A stretch of DNA of 64,000 bases from Macrolepiota albuminosa. Lineage: Eukaryota > Basidiomycota > Agaricomycetes > Agaricales > Agaricaceae. The stretch covers positions 1,412,183 to 1,476,182 of the forward strand of contig JAMWFC010000117.1 of assembly GCA_027475525.1 (NCBI GenBank), read 5' to 3'. This document shows, one piece after another, positions 11,885 through 23,490 of this stretch. Numbering within the stretch: position 1 is the first letter of the stretch; every line of letters starts with the position of its first letter. The notes beneath the pieces are model-generated. The model saw only the letters and a program-made list of their open reading frames with translations. It had not been told where the DNA came from and did no database searches. Both the position numbers and the translations under genes were made by a program.

Positions 11885-13250
11885 CTACTTGCAGCGCCGG
11901 CGACGTTTAACTCGTTCGGCCAAGGTATAATTGTTTTCCATGTGGGTATCACTGTCCACATCGGTCTTTAAGAAGATAGCATGTGTTCGTTTGGAAGGAG
12001 AAGGTAACAGAGGCACGGGCGGTGTAGGGGGCATATTTATCTCGTCCTTCGAAGATGACGGACTGATAGCCTCAGCAAGTCCATAAGAAGCGAAAGACTT
12101 GAGGTCTGCTGTAAATAAGACCTAGATATGTAGAAGATGAACAAGAATCACGAGGAATTTAGAACGCTACGTACTGAATGTGCCCATCCTGCATATTCAC
12201 CCCAGACATTGAATAATTTGGCATTAACGTCCTCATAAAGCTTGGGCGTCATATTAACCTTTTTGCCATTGGAACTGCCTTTGAGTCCATAATACTTCAT
12301 GGCAATCTGGTGGACATGTGTGTCCACCGGGACAACTTCTTTCTATATTAGAATCAGAACCATTTTCGTCAGCTGTAGGATGGAATAATACCTTGTCCAA
12401 ACTCATTAGAAGGATGCAATCCGCAACCTTTCTTCCCACTCCGACAAACTTCAAGAGCTCTTCTCTTGCTTCGTTGGTTGCGCTGAGCCTTAGTCCCATT
12501 AGCCATTTCTCTGCAGGCTCAAGTCCGTCGTGAACAGAGGCAATCCCTCCATGGGCACTGACAAGCATCTGAGCCGTCCTTTGAATGAACTCGGCACGGT
12601 AGCCAAATCCGAGGGAACGAAGGGTTGCAGAGACACTTTGCTCGGCAAGGGCGGAAGGAGGTGGGAATGGATGGTATGTTGTTTCTTCGCCAGGAAAAGT
12701 TAGTAAAGGATCAGAATATCGTTTACATAGAGCGTGAATCATCTTGGTTATGCGCGAAATATTATTGTTTGAAGAACATATAAAACTATCGGGATGAATT
12801 GATTCAAGTGATACAAGTCGCGATCTTTCAGACAAGCACATACGAAACGAGGTTCTCCCATGGATCTTGCCTTAGCATTCGTATTCCCTGGAATCTATGT
12901 TGCATCCTTGCAAAGACTGGATCGCGCGTGGACCACTCAGCGTAGAGGGTGGTAAGGTCGACCCCTAGTTGGAAGTAATCTTTCAGCCAGACTAGCGTTT
13001 CGGCATCTAGCAACGCGGTCTGCGCGGGCGCAGGTTGTGGGTCTGGATACACAGAACGATAAAACAGAGTAGTAGGCGACTGTCGAAGACAGACAACGCG
13101 GTCGCGTAGACACAGTCGGTATTCAGTGTCGTCGGCGAGGAGTACCGTAGACCAACGAAAAGACTGGCCGCACTTGAGCACTGCGGCAAGAGAAAGCTGT
13201 GCAAGGGGCAGCGGAAGGGATTTAAACGCAGGTAGTGGCAGAACAGACAT
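11885..13250 (-). CDS. OGG1: 8-oxoguanine DNA glycosylase (OGG1)
   Basis: Excises 8-oxoguanine from DNA and cuts the abasic site (base excision repair). ATG at 13250 (MSVLPLPAFKSLPLPL); an upstream in-frame extension begins with GTG, so I chose this ATG. The N-terminal domain has LKCGQSFRW. The helix-hairpin-helix segment GVGRKVADCILLMSLDK contains the catalytic lysine, and after an intron VVPVDTHVHQIAMKYYG carries the catalytic aspartate of the HhH-GPD family. The C-terminus reads LFNVWGEYAGWAHS, then a last exon ending in a basic tail (VKRRRRCK) that may serve nuclear import. It lies 44 bases from NPRL2 on the other strand. Confidence 0.94.
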
Positions 13251-13294
13251 GGTGGGCAATGACGCGACGCGTGCCACTGTTTAATCAATCCTTC
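13251..13294. promoter_or_regulatory. OGG1/NPRL2 divergent gap
   Basis: Only 44 bases separate the two ATG codons. The 5' untranslated regions and core promoters must overlap the neighbouring gene. Confidence 0.7.
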
Positions 13295-15424
13295 ATGACC
13301 TCAGACTCGTTCCTACCCCGTATCCAGTCCATCTTCTACTCCGTCTTCGACGTGCACCAGGGCCCTAAGATTGTTGCGCAAGTTCCAGAGGGTCTTATTG
13401 CTGTCCCAGAGAGCTTGCTCACCCCAACCTCACCGGTGGATCATCACCGTGAACCAACGCGATCCACCTCGTCTCCATCCGGCCCTTTTCTCTTTCATTT
13501 CGACGATGTCTCGAAATACGTCATCCCACCTAGCCAGCTATGTGGACGTCTAGTTACTTGCTCTACTAAGAACCACCGAGTAATAGGTTTTCCAGTCGAA
13601 CTGAAGGGAAAATATGACCGCAACTACTTTCGATATAATCTATGTTTCGTGTTCGACCGGTCTGCAGACCTCAGCTGTTATGAGCCGATAGTCCGAAAAG
13701 TTAGCCGCGTTCTTTCTTCGTGTGAGGTATCTTCGTTCCTTACTCGCTCTTGAATCCTGGTTCATAAATCTATAGAAAGAATCCGGTTTCTTGTATAACC
13801 CCAAGACCTCTGCCACAATACCTACTATTCTCGAACAACTATACGAGGACTTGAACTCATACTCAGAAACGTCTATAACTATAGATCGCTTCAATTCAGT
13901 AGAACTCAAGCTTTTTCCCTTTTACCCTAACCCCCCTCAAGTCGAAGACTGGATGGTTCCCCTTGCCCTTATTAATATTCCGAAGCGAGTAGAAGATAAC
14001 TGGGATCTTACCATGGTCAAAGTAGGCTCCTATCCATTTGTTAATCTGTATGCGACGAATGACATTTAGGTCGCCAAATTCATAGACGGAACAAATCATG
14101 TCAGTCGGATAGCGTATCTTGCGGATTGCGATATTACACTTACTCGCCAAGCGATATCACATCTTCTGTATGATCCAATTTTGGTGTCTAGCTTCCTGTG
14201 CTCATACCCAACAGGTTCTATCAAGTAATCATGACAATCGATATATTCCAATTTTCCAACATGTACACTCTTTCAAGCAGCATACAATGGCTTGCAGACG
14301 AAGCTCATGTCCGGGACGAATGCGGTCCGTACGTGACCAAAGTAGGTTCGTATGAACAGTCTATCTACTTCTATCTCTTGACTACGTATAGGACACTCGA
14401 TGCCTGACTGGCCTAAACTCCTCCGGCTCTATTCGAGAATGAAGCCTGGGAAGACGGTGCTGGAATGGATGAATGAACATAATGTTCACCAACTTGGTAT
14501 TGACGTGAGACGATTCACCAGTTTCGGCGTGATCAAGGTATCATCTTGTAACTCTCACTCTCAACGATCCTCACCGCTGGGTAGGGATTTCTACGCAGAG
14601 TCCACCGATACCCAGTACTTCTTTCCCCGGACCCTTCTCAAATTGCATCCGTAGCAACTACCTTTTCACGCCCTCGTGGAAAAAGTCTTTCTGGTGGACC
14701 ATCCATGCGATATTCTCCATTCGCTCCATCCCCACCACACGGTGATCCAACCTCTCCGGCATATTTAGCGAGCCAGCCTCCTGCATTCTTTCGTGGTCGT
14801 TCACCATCAGCCATTCTGGGACAGGACGGTAGCCCTGAAATCGATTACTCGACAACGAAGGGGCAAAATCCATCTGCAGTTCGCCCGCCTCCAGTAGTCC
14901 CTATCTCCCCCACGACTCGAGCCAGGAGAGCGAGTGCTGCTGAAAAGGTTCTCGAACAACTTCGCAACCGCAGTGACCTACAAAAGCCTATGGCATTTGT
15001 AGTTGGGAGTCCGCGTACGGCATGGGGTCACTATCACGAGAGTATCACAACCCCCACTTTCCCGACAGCAGCAATCTCACAAGATGGACATGGTTCCCGA
15101 CGTCCCGGATCGCGGCGGCAATCCCTTATCACACCAATTGGACCGCCTCCTTCGCCCGTTGTACCAAAAGTTTGCCTGCCAACCTCAAACCCCACCGGAA
15201 TCCGTTCGCGGCTTTCCTGGAATCAGCACGCGCCACAGCAGGTTGTTTCTGGATTGCGACCCTATCCACCTAATTTCTTGGCACTCTTAGACGGGGAACA
15301 TCATACAGACGAGTTAGCTGTGCGCTTTGAAGCTGGTTGGCCGTTGATAGAGCAGTGGCTGGTTCATGCAGGTGGCGGCGCGGGTGACGGAGACTTTGGT
15401 AAAGTATGTATTATATATCAGTAA
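13295..15424 (+). CDS. NPR2: Nitrogen permease regulator 2-like protein (NPRL2)
   Basis: Subunit of the SEACIT/GATOR1 complex that restrains TORC1 when amino acids are scarce, acting at the vacuole. It starts MTSDSFLPRIQSIFYSVFDV at 13295, with the conserved FDVHQGPKI, then CTKNHRVIGFPVELKGKYDR-type sequence (here STKNHRVIGFPVELKGKYDR), NYFRYNLCFVFD, ITIDRFNSVELKLFP, VPLALINIP, FYQVIMTIDIFQFSNMYTL and GIDVRRFTSFGVIKGFLRR. A long Ser/Pro-rich insert follows from about 14,700 (SPFAPSPPHGDPTSP), then LDGEHHTDELAVRFEAGWPL and the terminal GDGDFGKVCIIYQ. Seven exons fit GT-AG rules. The longer insert is common in fungal NPRL2 proteins. Confidence 0.94.
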
Positions 15425-15536
15425 ACATGCTCGGAATTTCATCCATGGCCTACACTATTTCCATTTCAAGAACCAGCACGGCATGCGAAAAAAAATTAAT
15501 AATCTAAAGAAGTGGATATGTTTACAGAATGTTTGA

Positions 15537-17203
15537 TTAATTGTACTTTATGCGCAGAGATAAGCTGAATGGCAGTGTCGAGGCAGTAACTGTGATATCC
15601 TCTTCATTCGGTACCAGGTCAAAAACTCTCTTCGTTAGATTGTGCCTAGTAGCTTCCTCCAGCTGAGGTGGCGCCTGCAAATAGATCTGCGTCGTTGGCG
15701 TCGAAAGAGACGGTCTCTTAATTTGACTACGAGAAAAAGAAAATCAACATAATGATCAGGAAAAAAATCAGTACTAAACTATACACTTACATGTCTTGTT
15801 TCTCTACCAACATTTCAATGAGCTGTTCAACAGTAAGCTCTGAACTGATGCTTAGTTCAAGGGATTCGCCGCCGCACACAGGGCAATCGTCCCGTTTCTC
15901 ATGTTCGAAGGTGTAAGAATATACTCCATCAGTGCCTATGAGCATGAAGTAATTATTCAAATAGGCAGCAGAGCTCGTGGCAACCTTGAAAGCCTCATTA
16001 CAACACGCAGCTTGTGAATCATATTCAGGGTAATCCATCCTTGGCATAGGATCATGTATACTTACCTGCGATGATGGCGTTCGTAGAAGCGATAGCTGGA
16101 ATGATGTTCTTTACAACACCCTGAGTTAAGGACCACGATACTCCCTCAATGTTGAACTCTTTAGCACGAGCTGCGGCCGCTTGGTAAAGCCAGCCAATAT
16201 GTTCTGGATCGTCAGTATCCAACTTTTTGTCTGCTGCGCGAATTAGCAAGGACCCGAGGTCGACGGACATTATCAAGCTGACCTCCTTGTACTCGGGGCC
16301 ATTCAAGGACAGATGCCCATTCTATACAATGCTCGGGAAGGCGCGGAGTGTTGGCAATTGTACAAATAGGGAATGCAGTAGGTTTGTTGAGCATGTCGAG
16401 AGAACACTCATAGCAGGAAGTAATGGTAGGCAAAATGACGCGCGCTTGGCCTTTGAAACCTGAAATCAAGTGTATTAGGTTGAGAAATTCGCAAGCAATG
16501 CGTGATTATACCTTCTGTACCGCCATCAATTAGTGGTTTCAAACTCTCTGGGTTTTCAGGATCCACGAGGTTGACAAGAGTCGCGTTTATCCACCGACGA
16601 GCCTCAACGGAGTCTAATCCGCATATGACGAGATTGAATTGCATGTAATAATCATCATCTTTATCCTGTATTTTTCCGAAGTATCTGTAAACGACGTTCG
16701 GTGGTTAAAACGCGTGCACGCAATCGTACATGTTCTTACGAAGTCACAGTGACGCCCGGCACACGTTTCATGATGAACTCTGCAGCTACTGTAGCCTTCG
16801 GCTTCCCTACATCCTTAGGCCTCGTATCAAGCGTCAGATACATGGCCCATGTTATGAACCGTAGAGCGATACCTGAAGAGAAACTGGCGATTAAGGTTAC
16901 TGAGATCGATGGTGTCCATGTCGATAACGTGAATGTCCTTGAAGCCAGTTAAGGCAAGGTTTGCAAGTATTTCACATCCCAATCCACCAGCACCAATGAC
17001 GAGAATCTTTGCTTGATTTCTGAGGAAATCCTTAACCTACATAGAGTGCAACGAAGTCAGTTCAGGGATGTGACCGAGGTGTCCATACGTACGCCATCAC
17101 CAGCAAGGAAGGAGGGGTCTGTGCGTGGCCCTGGCTTATCGAGAACTTGATCAATATGAAAATAACGACCTTGCCAGTCTGTGTTCTGCGGAGAAGCTGC
17201 CAT
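15537..17203 (-). CDS. UBA3: NEDD8-activating enzyme E1 catalytic subunit (UBA3)
   Basis: Forms the E1 for NEDD8/Rub1 with an APPBP1/Ula1 partner, feeding cullin neddylation. ATG at 17203 ([20 protein letters not shown]). After an intron come the ATP site [20 protein letters not shown] and [36 protein letters not shown] and [16 protein letters not shown] follow, then the catalytic cysteine segment [20 protein letters not shown]. The adenylation core ends [15 protein letters not shown] and [11 protein letters not shown]. The C-terminal E2-binding ubiquitin-fold domain starts near [14 protein letters not shown] and ends [12 protein letters not shown] at 15537. An intron at [18 protein letters not shown] explains an apparent frame change. 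Confidence 0.95.
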
Positions 17204-17382
17204 ATAGGACACAGTGCAGCAAAAGTTGAATGGTAATTAACAACCACTGAAAGCGTGATATCGCAGAAATGATCTCACCTTCGATCGTGTTTATCTTACT
17301 TAATTTTGGCTGGACGCGCATGTCCTAGGCAACCAAATAGATGTATATATTTGCCAGAAATAGCTCAGTGAACTCAAAAATC
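17204..17382. promoter_or_regulatory. UBA3/RCL1 divergent promoter
   Basis: 179 bases between start codons; no exon seen. Confidence 0.5.
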
Positions 17383-18831
17383 ATGAGCAGTCTTCTTCAG
17401 TTTAGTGGTCACCAACACTTCAGAACCCGTCTTGTACTCTCCATCTTGAGTGGTAGACATGTAAAGATTGATAAAATTCGCCCAGAGGACAAAAATCCTG
17501 GTCTTAGAGGTATGTTGTTTTTTTTTGTATGTTATGGTCTGCTATTGAACGGCTTGTCTTGAAAGACTTCGAAGTTAGCCTCCTACGATTGTTAGAGAAG
17601 GTGACAAATGGCACGGTGATCGAAATATCTGTCACTGGTGCGCGTCCTGAGACAACTGATGTTAGAGCTGCCTGAAAGAACTATGGCCAGGTACCGCGAT
17701 CCTTTTGAAGCCTGGTATTATTCTCGGGGGCATTTTAACGCACGACTGTCCGTTGTCACGGTCGATTGGCTACTATCTTGAACCTATAATTCTACTCGCA
17801 CCGTTCTGCAAAACTCCGCTTCAGCTCACATTGCGAGGTATCACGACGGATGAGAATGATCTTTCGGTACGTTACTCTTCAAAGCTCTTGCGTGTGTATA
17901 AAACTCATGCTTCCAGGTGGACTTGCTGAGGACAGTCACTTTACCCCATCTTCAGCTCTTTGGTATTTCGGATGGTTTGGAACTACGGGTCAGTTATTTT
18001 TACCATCAAGCCTGACATTGTTGCCCATATTTTATAGATAAAAAAGCGTGGCGCGCCACCGGAAGGTGGTGGAGAAATACAATTTCTTTGTCCAATTGTT
18101 AAACAAGTCAGGACTTTGAATTTTATGGAACCTGGCAAAATAAAGCGCATACGCGGAATCGCGTACGTGCATTCATAAAATCACCAGGATATCGCTCACT
18201 TGTAGCCCAAGTCATGCTGTTCGAGTCAATCCGCAGTTCTCAAATCGTTTGATTGAATCCTCTCGATCTATTCTCAACCGTTATATACCTGACATATACA
18301 TCTATTCCGACGTTTATAAAGGCAATGAAAGTGGAAAGTTAGTGTTTCCCTTTCCTTTTTAAAGGTCTCATGAGTCACGTATCTCTATGTAGATCACCAG
18401 GGTACGCTCTGAGTCTTCTTGCGGAGTCGACTACTTCGGCAATACATTGCGCAGAAGCCATATCTAAGCCAGGAGTACCTCCTGAGGACCTTGGCCTTGA
18501 GGCTGCTCGTGCTCTCATGGCCGAAGTGAAATTGGGTGGCTGCATAGATCGTAAACATCAGATCCTTGTCCTCTTAATGATGGTTCTTGGGAGCGAGGAT
18601 GTCGGGCGATGCTGTATGAGTGAACCTACTCCGAGGACGTGTGTACCTTCAATTGAAAACTTTTCCCATCTTACGAACTCTATACACCTGAACAGAATAC
18701 AATTCTTACGAGACGTCAAGCAGTTTTTTGGAACCTCCTTCAAAATTGTACCTGCGGGGCCAGGCTCTGACCAGCTCTTGTATTCCTGTTATGGGACAGG
18801 CTACGTTAACGCAAACAGGGCACTTGCATGA
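17383..18831 (+). CDS. RCL1: 18S rRNA biogenesis protein RCL1
   Basis: A nucleolar protein with the RNA 3'-phosphate cyclase fold but, in the known family, endonuclease/assembly rather than cyclase activity; it works with Bms1 in 18S rRNA processing. It starts MSSLLQFSGHQHFRTRLVLS at 17383. Family landmarks: IRPEDKNPGLRDFEVSLLRL, VTNGTVIEISVTGT, LKPGIILGGILTHDCPLSRS, IGYYLEPIILLAPFCK, LRGITTDENDLSVDLLRT, KRGAPPEGGGEI, SRSILNRYIPDIYIYSDVYK, GYALSLLAEST, ARALMAEVKLGGCID, and IQFLRDVKQFFGTSFKI. It ends SCYGTGYVNANRALA at 18831. Several introns, one right after EPTPR. Confidence 0.94.
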
Positions 18832-19072
18832 AATCTTCTCTTGATCTGATCCCATTGCACATATACAACAAGCTACCGACACTACGTCTACGCTGTTTAC
18901 GTGCAACACGCAACGAGACGCAAACTGAGCTAGTTCAAGCTTCAGCGGTTATGAGCCCCTAGGCAATATGGAAGAGCACGCAAATGATAAGCCCGGGAGA
19001 GTGTAGCAAAAGACTGGTAGACATTGGGTGCAACGGATTCCGCATCAATATGCATAATTGACTCCTGTTGTT

Positions 19073-19876
19073 TTACCTGCGCCGAATCCATAATGCTGAG
19101 AGAGTGATTAAAATGCCAGCAGTGAAACATAACGTAGGGCCGAAGGTAAATGGCATGCTAACGCTCGAACTTGGCTTGACTCGGGTGCCTTTGAGGTCAA
19201 CGAATGTCGGTACGCGATTTTTTCCCCAACCGTCATCTAATAGTCGCTGGATCATGCTGTCGTCCAGTAAGGCAAGCTCTTCCATATCCCAAGTATTGCA
19301 AACATCAGTCATCCATTTCATCCTTCTCTTTCCTACTTCACCACCAACTCCAGGCGCCCTAATCTTAAGCTGAGCCCTAAGCTCTCCAACTTTGGCGATG
19401 GCCAACCCTTCAACCCCCGTCAAAGCACTCTGTAGTCTCTTCTTCACCAGATTCGCCATTTTTGGCCCGTTTCCATTCGTTGAGATCATCACCTGAAGTG
19501 GTCCATCCCGTATTTGCGACCCAAAATAGAAATCGCATAATTCTGGTATATCTGCAGCATTAACTGGAATTCTGGACTTTCGACACATCTCGCAAATTTC
19601 GCGTGAGAGCTCAGTATCATCCAGAGCAGTGAGAACCATGTCCATTCCTTCAAGTTCTTCAACACCGGCGAAAAGGCGATCGTGATAGGTAATGCGGCCG
19701 ATATGATCATGAATGAGGCGTTTAACACGCGAATTGAGGCCATCATGAGGGGCCAGGACATTTATATTGGCACCTGTGACGAGGATGGAGTCGATACGCT
19801 GAGCAGCGATTTCGCCGCCGCCGATGATAAGTACATTCTTGTTTCTGAGTTGCCAGGCTATGAGTAAAGAGCCCAT
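19073..19876 (-). CDS. MET8: Siroheme synthase MET8 (precorrin-2 dehydrogenase/ferrochelatase)
   Basis: Makes siroheme for sulfite and nitrite reductases: NAD-dependent oxidation of precorrin-2, then iron insertion. It starts at ATG 19876 (MGSLLIAWQLRNKNVLIIGG); the open frame extends to 19957, but that codon is TTG. Rossmann motif VLIIGGGEIAAQRIDSIL, then FAGVEELEGMDMVLTALDD, IPVNAADIPELCDFYFGSQI (contains the Asp expected for chelation/oxidation), MISTNGNGPKMANLVKKRL and the C-terminal helical domain. The end is unusual: FTAGILITLSALWIRRR looks like a single C-terminal membrane helix. The gene has no intron, unlike most neighbours. It shares a 71-base promoter with SLT11. Confidence 0.93.
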   Translation of the reverse strand: MGSLLIAWQLRNKNVLIIGGGEIAAQRIDSILVTGANINVLAPHDGLNSRVKRLIHDHIGRITYHDRLFAGVEELEGMDMVLTALDDTELSREICEMCRKSRIPVNAADIPELCDFYFGSQIRDGPLQVMISTNGNGPKMANLVKKRLQSALTGVEGLAIAKVGELRAQLKIRAPGVGGEVGKRRMKWMTDVCNTWDMEELALLDDSMIQRLLDDGWGKNRVPTFVDLKGTRVKPSSSVSMPFTFGPTLCFTAGILITLSALWIRRR

Positions 19877-19947
19877 AAGAGCAAAGTCGGAGTTAGTCAG
19901 CAGAAAGGTCCTATTTAGATTACAGACGTCGACTTCAACGCACAATA
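19877..19947. promoter_or_regulatory. MET8/SLT11 divergent promoter
   Basis: 71 bases between the two ATG codons. Confidence 0.55.
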
Positions 19948-21173
19948 ATGCCTCCAAAAGCCGATATCAACAAGGCTGGCTGGGAACAGAGCGAGTTCCC
20001 TATTCTCTGCGAGACATGCGAGTACCTTCTCTGTTCTTTTTCTTTTGTTTGACACGTCCACCAGGCCTCGGTAGCAACCCTTTCGTCAGAATGGCTCGTT
20101 TATGTTCATGTCTCCCTTTTTTTCTCTCCTGACGCCATTTTCAGTCCAAACAAGAATATGGCCGATCATGTGGGACCTGTGCACGTCCATTCACCGTCTT
20201 TCGATGGAATCCCGGTGCCGGCGCACGATTTAAAACCACAGTCATTTGCCAAACATGCGCCAAAATCAAGAATGTCTGCCAAACGTGTCTCCTTGACCTT
20301 GAATACGGTTTGCCTACTCAGGTCCGGGACACAGCCCTCGCTTTTCAGCACGAAGCGCCCACAAGTGACATTAATCGCGAGTATTATGCACAGAACATGG
20401 AGAGCAAGGTGAGCCTCTGATATTTATTAATTGAATTTGTATGCTAATATATAGTAGTTAGAGGGCAACAAATCTGGTTTGGATTCAGGTCGTGCATCCT
20501 CAGCAGGCAAGGAGATGTTGAAGGAATTGGCGCGGAGTGACCCGTACTACAAACGTAACCGGCCACAGATCTGCTCATTTTTCGCGAAGGGGGAATGTAA
20601 CCGAGGAAATGAGTGTCCATATCGGCACGAGAAACCAGCCAATAATGAGCTAGCGCATCAGAACATTCAGGATCGTTATCATGGGCGAAATGACCCTGTT
20701 GCGCGCAAGATTTTGGCGACTCACGCAGAAAACCGAGGGTTAAAACCCCCAGATGATGTTACCATCGTGAGTCTGGTCCAATTGCCTCACAATTTCACCT
20801 TGTACAATTTTTTTTTGTCTAGACATCTATCTTCCTCTCTAGTCTTTCACCTAATTCGACGGAACTCAGCATACGGACTCGTGTATTGCAATCCTTGCCT
20901 GTTGTTAAGCCTACGCAGATAAAATCTGTTGTGCACGTCGCAAAATCACGGTTTGTTCTCTGTCGTTGAACTCGTATAGTGCCTAATTCTATCCGCGTCA
21001 GCTGTGCATTTGTCAACTTCAAAGAAAGAGCTGATGCAGAATTAGCTGCTCAGGCTTGGGCGAATGGACTCGAAATCGATGGCGAGACGATTAGCATCAA
21101 ATGGGGCCGGAGTCGTCCTGGTGGTTCAAAGTCCCCTAGCCTTCCTCCGACCCCATCAACGGTCATATCGTAA
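19948..21173 (+). CDS. SLT11: Pre-mRNA splicing factor SLT11/ECM2 (RBM22-like)
   Basis: A spliceosomal protein that contacts U2/U6 snRNA near the active site. It starts [20 protein letters not shown] at 19948. Zinc-binding N-terminus: CETC, then [27 protein letters not shown] and [25 protein letters not shown] finger follows, [20 protein letters not shown] (C-x7-C-x5-C-x3-H). The RRM reads [14 protein letters not shown], then [20 protein letters not shown] and [12 protein letters not shown], ending at 21173. Domain order matches RBM22/Slt11. The junction after CETC does not give a clean GT-AG splice in my reading. Confidence 0.92.
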
Positions 21174-21385
21174 CCCTTTTTGAATGCATGTGTAATGTAT
21201 TATATTGATTGTACAAGAAGTTAGTCACTGTGACTTTGATTTTAATGATTGGTTTCAATGAATTGCTTTTTGGCTGGAACAACGGAATTAAAATGTTGTC
21301 CAAAGTATAGTGATATAACGTCAAACATTCTTTCTCTATCTGATCGGCTGGGAACTTAAATCAATTTACGTCGCACTTTTTATAC

Positions 21386-22612
21386 TCATACGAATAACCC
21401 CCCAATAATGACACCAGATAACCATGTTGCGACGGGGAGAATTCCTGAACCACCGGTGATCGCTCTTCCTAAATTGACCAGGCCGGGGCCCGCTAAATGC
21501 AAGACATGACGAGTTCATGCCATAACATGAATAAAAAACTTACGACAAATCCCTGCCAAACCCCATCCAACACCGAAGAGAGATGCACCTCCGATGAGCT
21601 TCATGTCAATTGGACCGCCCTTTGGAATAGACCAGCGCCCTCCTAGTAGAGGCTTCTCGGAACCGCGGAAGAGTTGATACAGTATGATAGACGTAGGCAA
21701 TGCACCTGCCGCAAGGAATGCGAGAGAAGGATCGAAAGAAGGATTAGAAGGGAGGCTGAGGAAGGACAAAACCCTCGTGAACTCGCTCAAGTTAGAAAAG
21801 CGAAGAGCAAGAGCAAACTCGAAGCCTGTAGCAAGAAAAACAAGGAGACGATGAATAGGTTGATACTTTTGTGGAGCAGACGTAGCTTTCGCTGGCGGGC
21901 GGCTTGCAATAACCTACAGAGATATAATTAATTTATAGCCTGCATGTATAATAAAATAACGTGCAAGAGCACTAAGCAATGTCGATACCGCTAATTGGGT
22001 CCCCAATAAAGCCCTGCCATGATGGCCAAGAGACCAGTCCATGATGCCACGTAAGGGAAGCTCAGTCGGTAAGAACTGGACCGTGATGACACCGGTGACA
22101 AAAAATGTCATGGTAGCAACAAGAGAACTAGATAGAAGTCTGAATTAGAAATATAATCTATATCATCATAGAAAAACGTACCGGACAGAAAACCGGGACA
22201 TTCCACATATCATATGACTGCAAATAGTTTCAAAAGTGAATAAAAAGCAAGTAGACGCACATTTACCCAGAGGTACAGCCGTTAGAAAGCTGCGATCAGT
22301 TAGCAGAGATTGGGAGCGTAGAGATTCACTAGTATTCACTTTCGAGCCTAACCCAACAAGAAGGCCGGAGAGTGCGACACGACCGATGTCATGCGGGAAT
22401 GGTGATGGGCCATGTCCCTCTAAGAGCCCAATAAATGCGCCTCCCAAGATGAGACCAAGAACGGCGAATGCAGGCTCCTTTCTGCCAAGAACAGCGCGGT
22501 GGACGAAACCAGATATCCCAAAAACATCACCATTAAGTATTAAAAGGGCATGGACAGGAAGAGAGAGGCCAACACCGCCTATAAAGGACTGTACAGGCGT
22601 AGGAAAAGACAT
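21386..22612 (-). CDS. YeeE/YedE-family sulfur transporter
   Basis: A polytopic membrane protein of the YeeE/YedE (sulphur transport) family; bacterial members import thiosulfate. It starts MSFPTPVQSFIGGVGLSLPV at 22612 and continues with hydrophobic segments (FAVLGLILGGAFIGLLEG, VALSGLLVGLGSK). Two short introns split the signature LSNGCTSG / HMICGMSRFSVR, which keeps the cysteines seen in the thiosulfate-channel family. The second half repeats the fold: FLPTELPLRGIMDW, LLVFLATGFEFALALRF, FLAAGALPTSIILYQLF, and GGASLFGVGWGLAGICPGPG, with a second conserved Cys. It ends LSGVIIGGLFV at 21386. The substrate in fungi is not established to me. Confidence 0.88.
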
Positions 22613-23490
22613 GGACTGAAAGATTAGCCGGGATATGACATCTTATTTAATACTGGGTATGTACTTATTTATGTAACTTCAGTTTTGATCTTTACTTTTC
22701 TACATCAATGACTAAGCTCAAGGTTCATCGACATCATATCAGATTGTCAATCGGAATCCATGCCTTGTTTCGGTCCGTGCTAATGGAATTGTAAAGTAAT
22801 TTGTACGCGTACTCTTTTGAATTAACCCTTGGGACAAACGTGTCTAGCAATCAGAGATCTCCATAGGCCCTCTCCATTTTTTGCACAAATCTTGTTCTAT
22901 ATGTATTCTATAAGTAGGTTTGGAATCCGACAGAACGCGACTCGGACGTGTCAACCCGAATGACAGACTCCGCTCTGCCGCGGCGAGTCTGACAGTTGCT
23001 TTCACTATCCTCGAAGACTGAGGGACACAACAACTAGACCATATTTTGGGTAAAGGTTACCTGGCGTCTCCTCAGGTAATATATAACACCTCCAATGTCA
23101 ATGTTGTGGCAGAAATCGATTTTGTCCGACTCAGAGGGTTATCCGAACGTCAGGGGAGGCATAGTATTCCTTTTCTTCGTCCGATTTGAGTGATGCTTGT
23201 ACAGATTATTGTACACATAATACAAGCGCATTCAACCGAGGAAATTCTTGTTATACATGAAATAATTTCAATCCTTATCAATTCCTCTGCGGACTTGGAA
23301 ATACTGGGGCAAAATGAAACAGGATATAACAACATTGTCAAGCAAACTTCTACATGTTGATTGTTGGGCTTAGGTGAGGATTTGTCCACAAGCTGATCTG
23401 TCTTCCCATATAATCAATCCAATAACATGAGGCGGTCGTACAGGATAACATGTATATGCATATGAATGAATTGTATAATGTACAAATACC
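22613..23490. other. Gene-free region upstream of the sulfur transporter
   Basis: 878 bases between the transporter start and the end of the LEA2-like gene. Short open frames show no family resemblance. The only structure seen is an imperfect GC-rich inverted repeat at 22962-22992 (CAGACTC / GAGTCTG arms). Confidence 0.5.

Noticed and set aside
19073..19957. An upstream start for MET8 at 19957
   Set aside because: The codon is TTG and the extension would overlap the SLT11 start; ATG 19876 fits the family.
22962..22992. GC-rich inverted repeat as a terminator or RNA gene
   Set aside because: The arms are about ten bases with a bulge; too weak to support a function.
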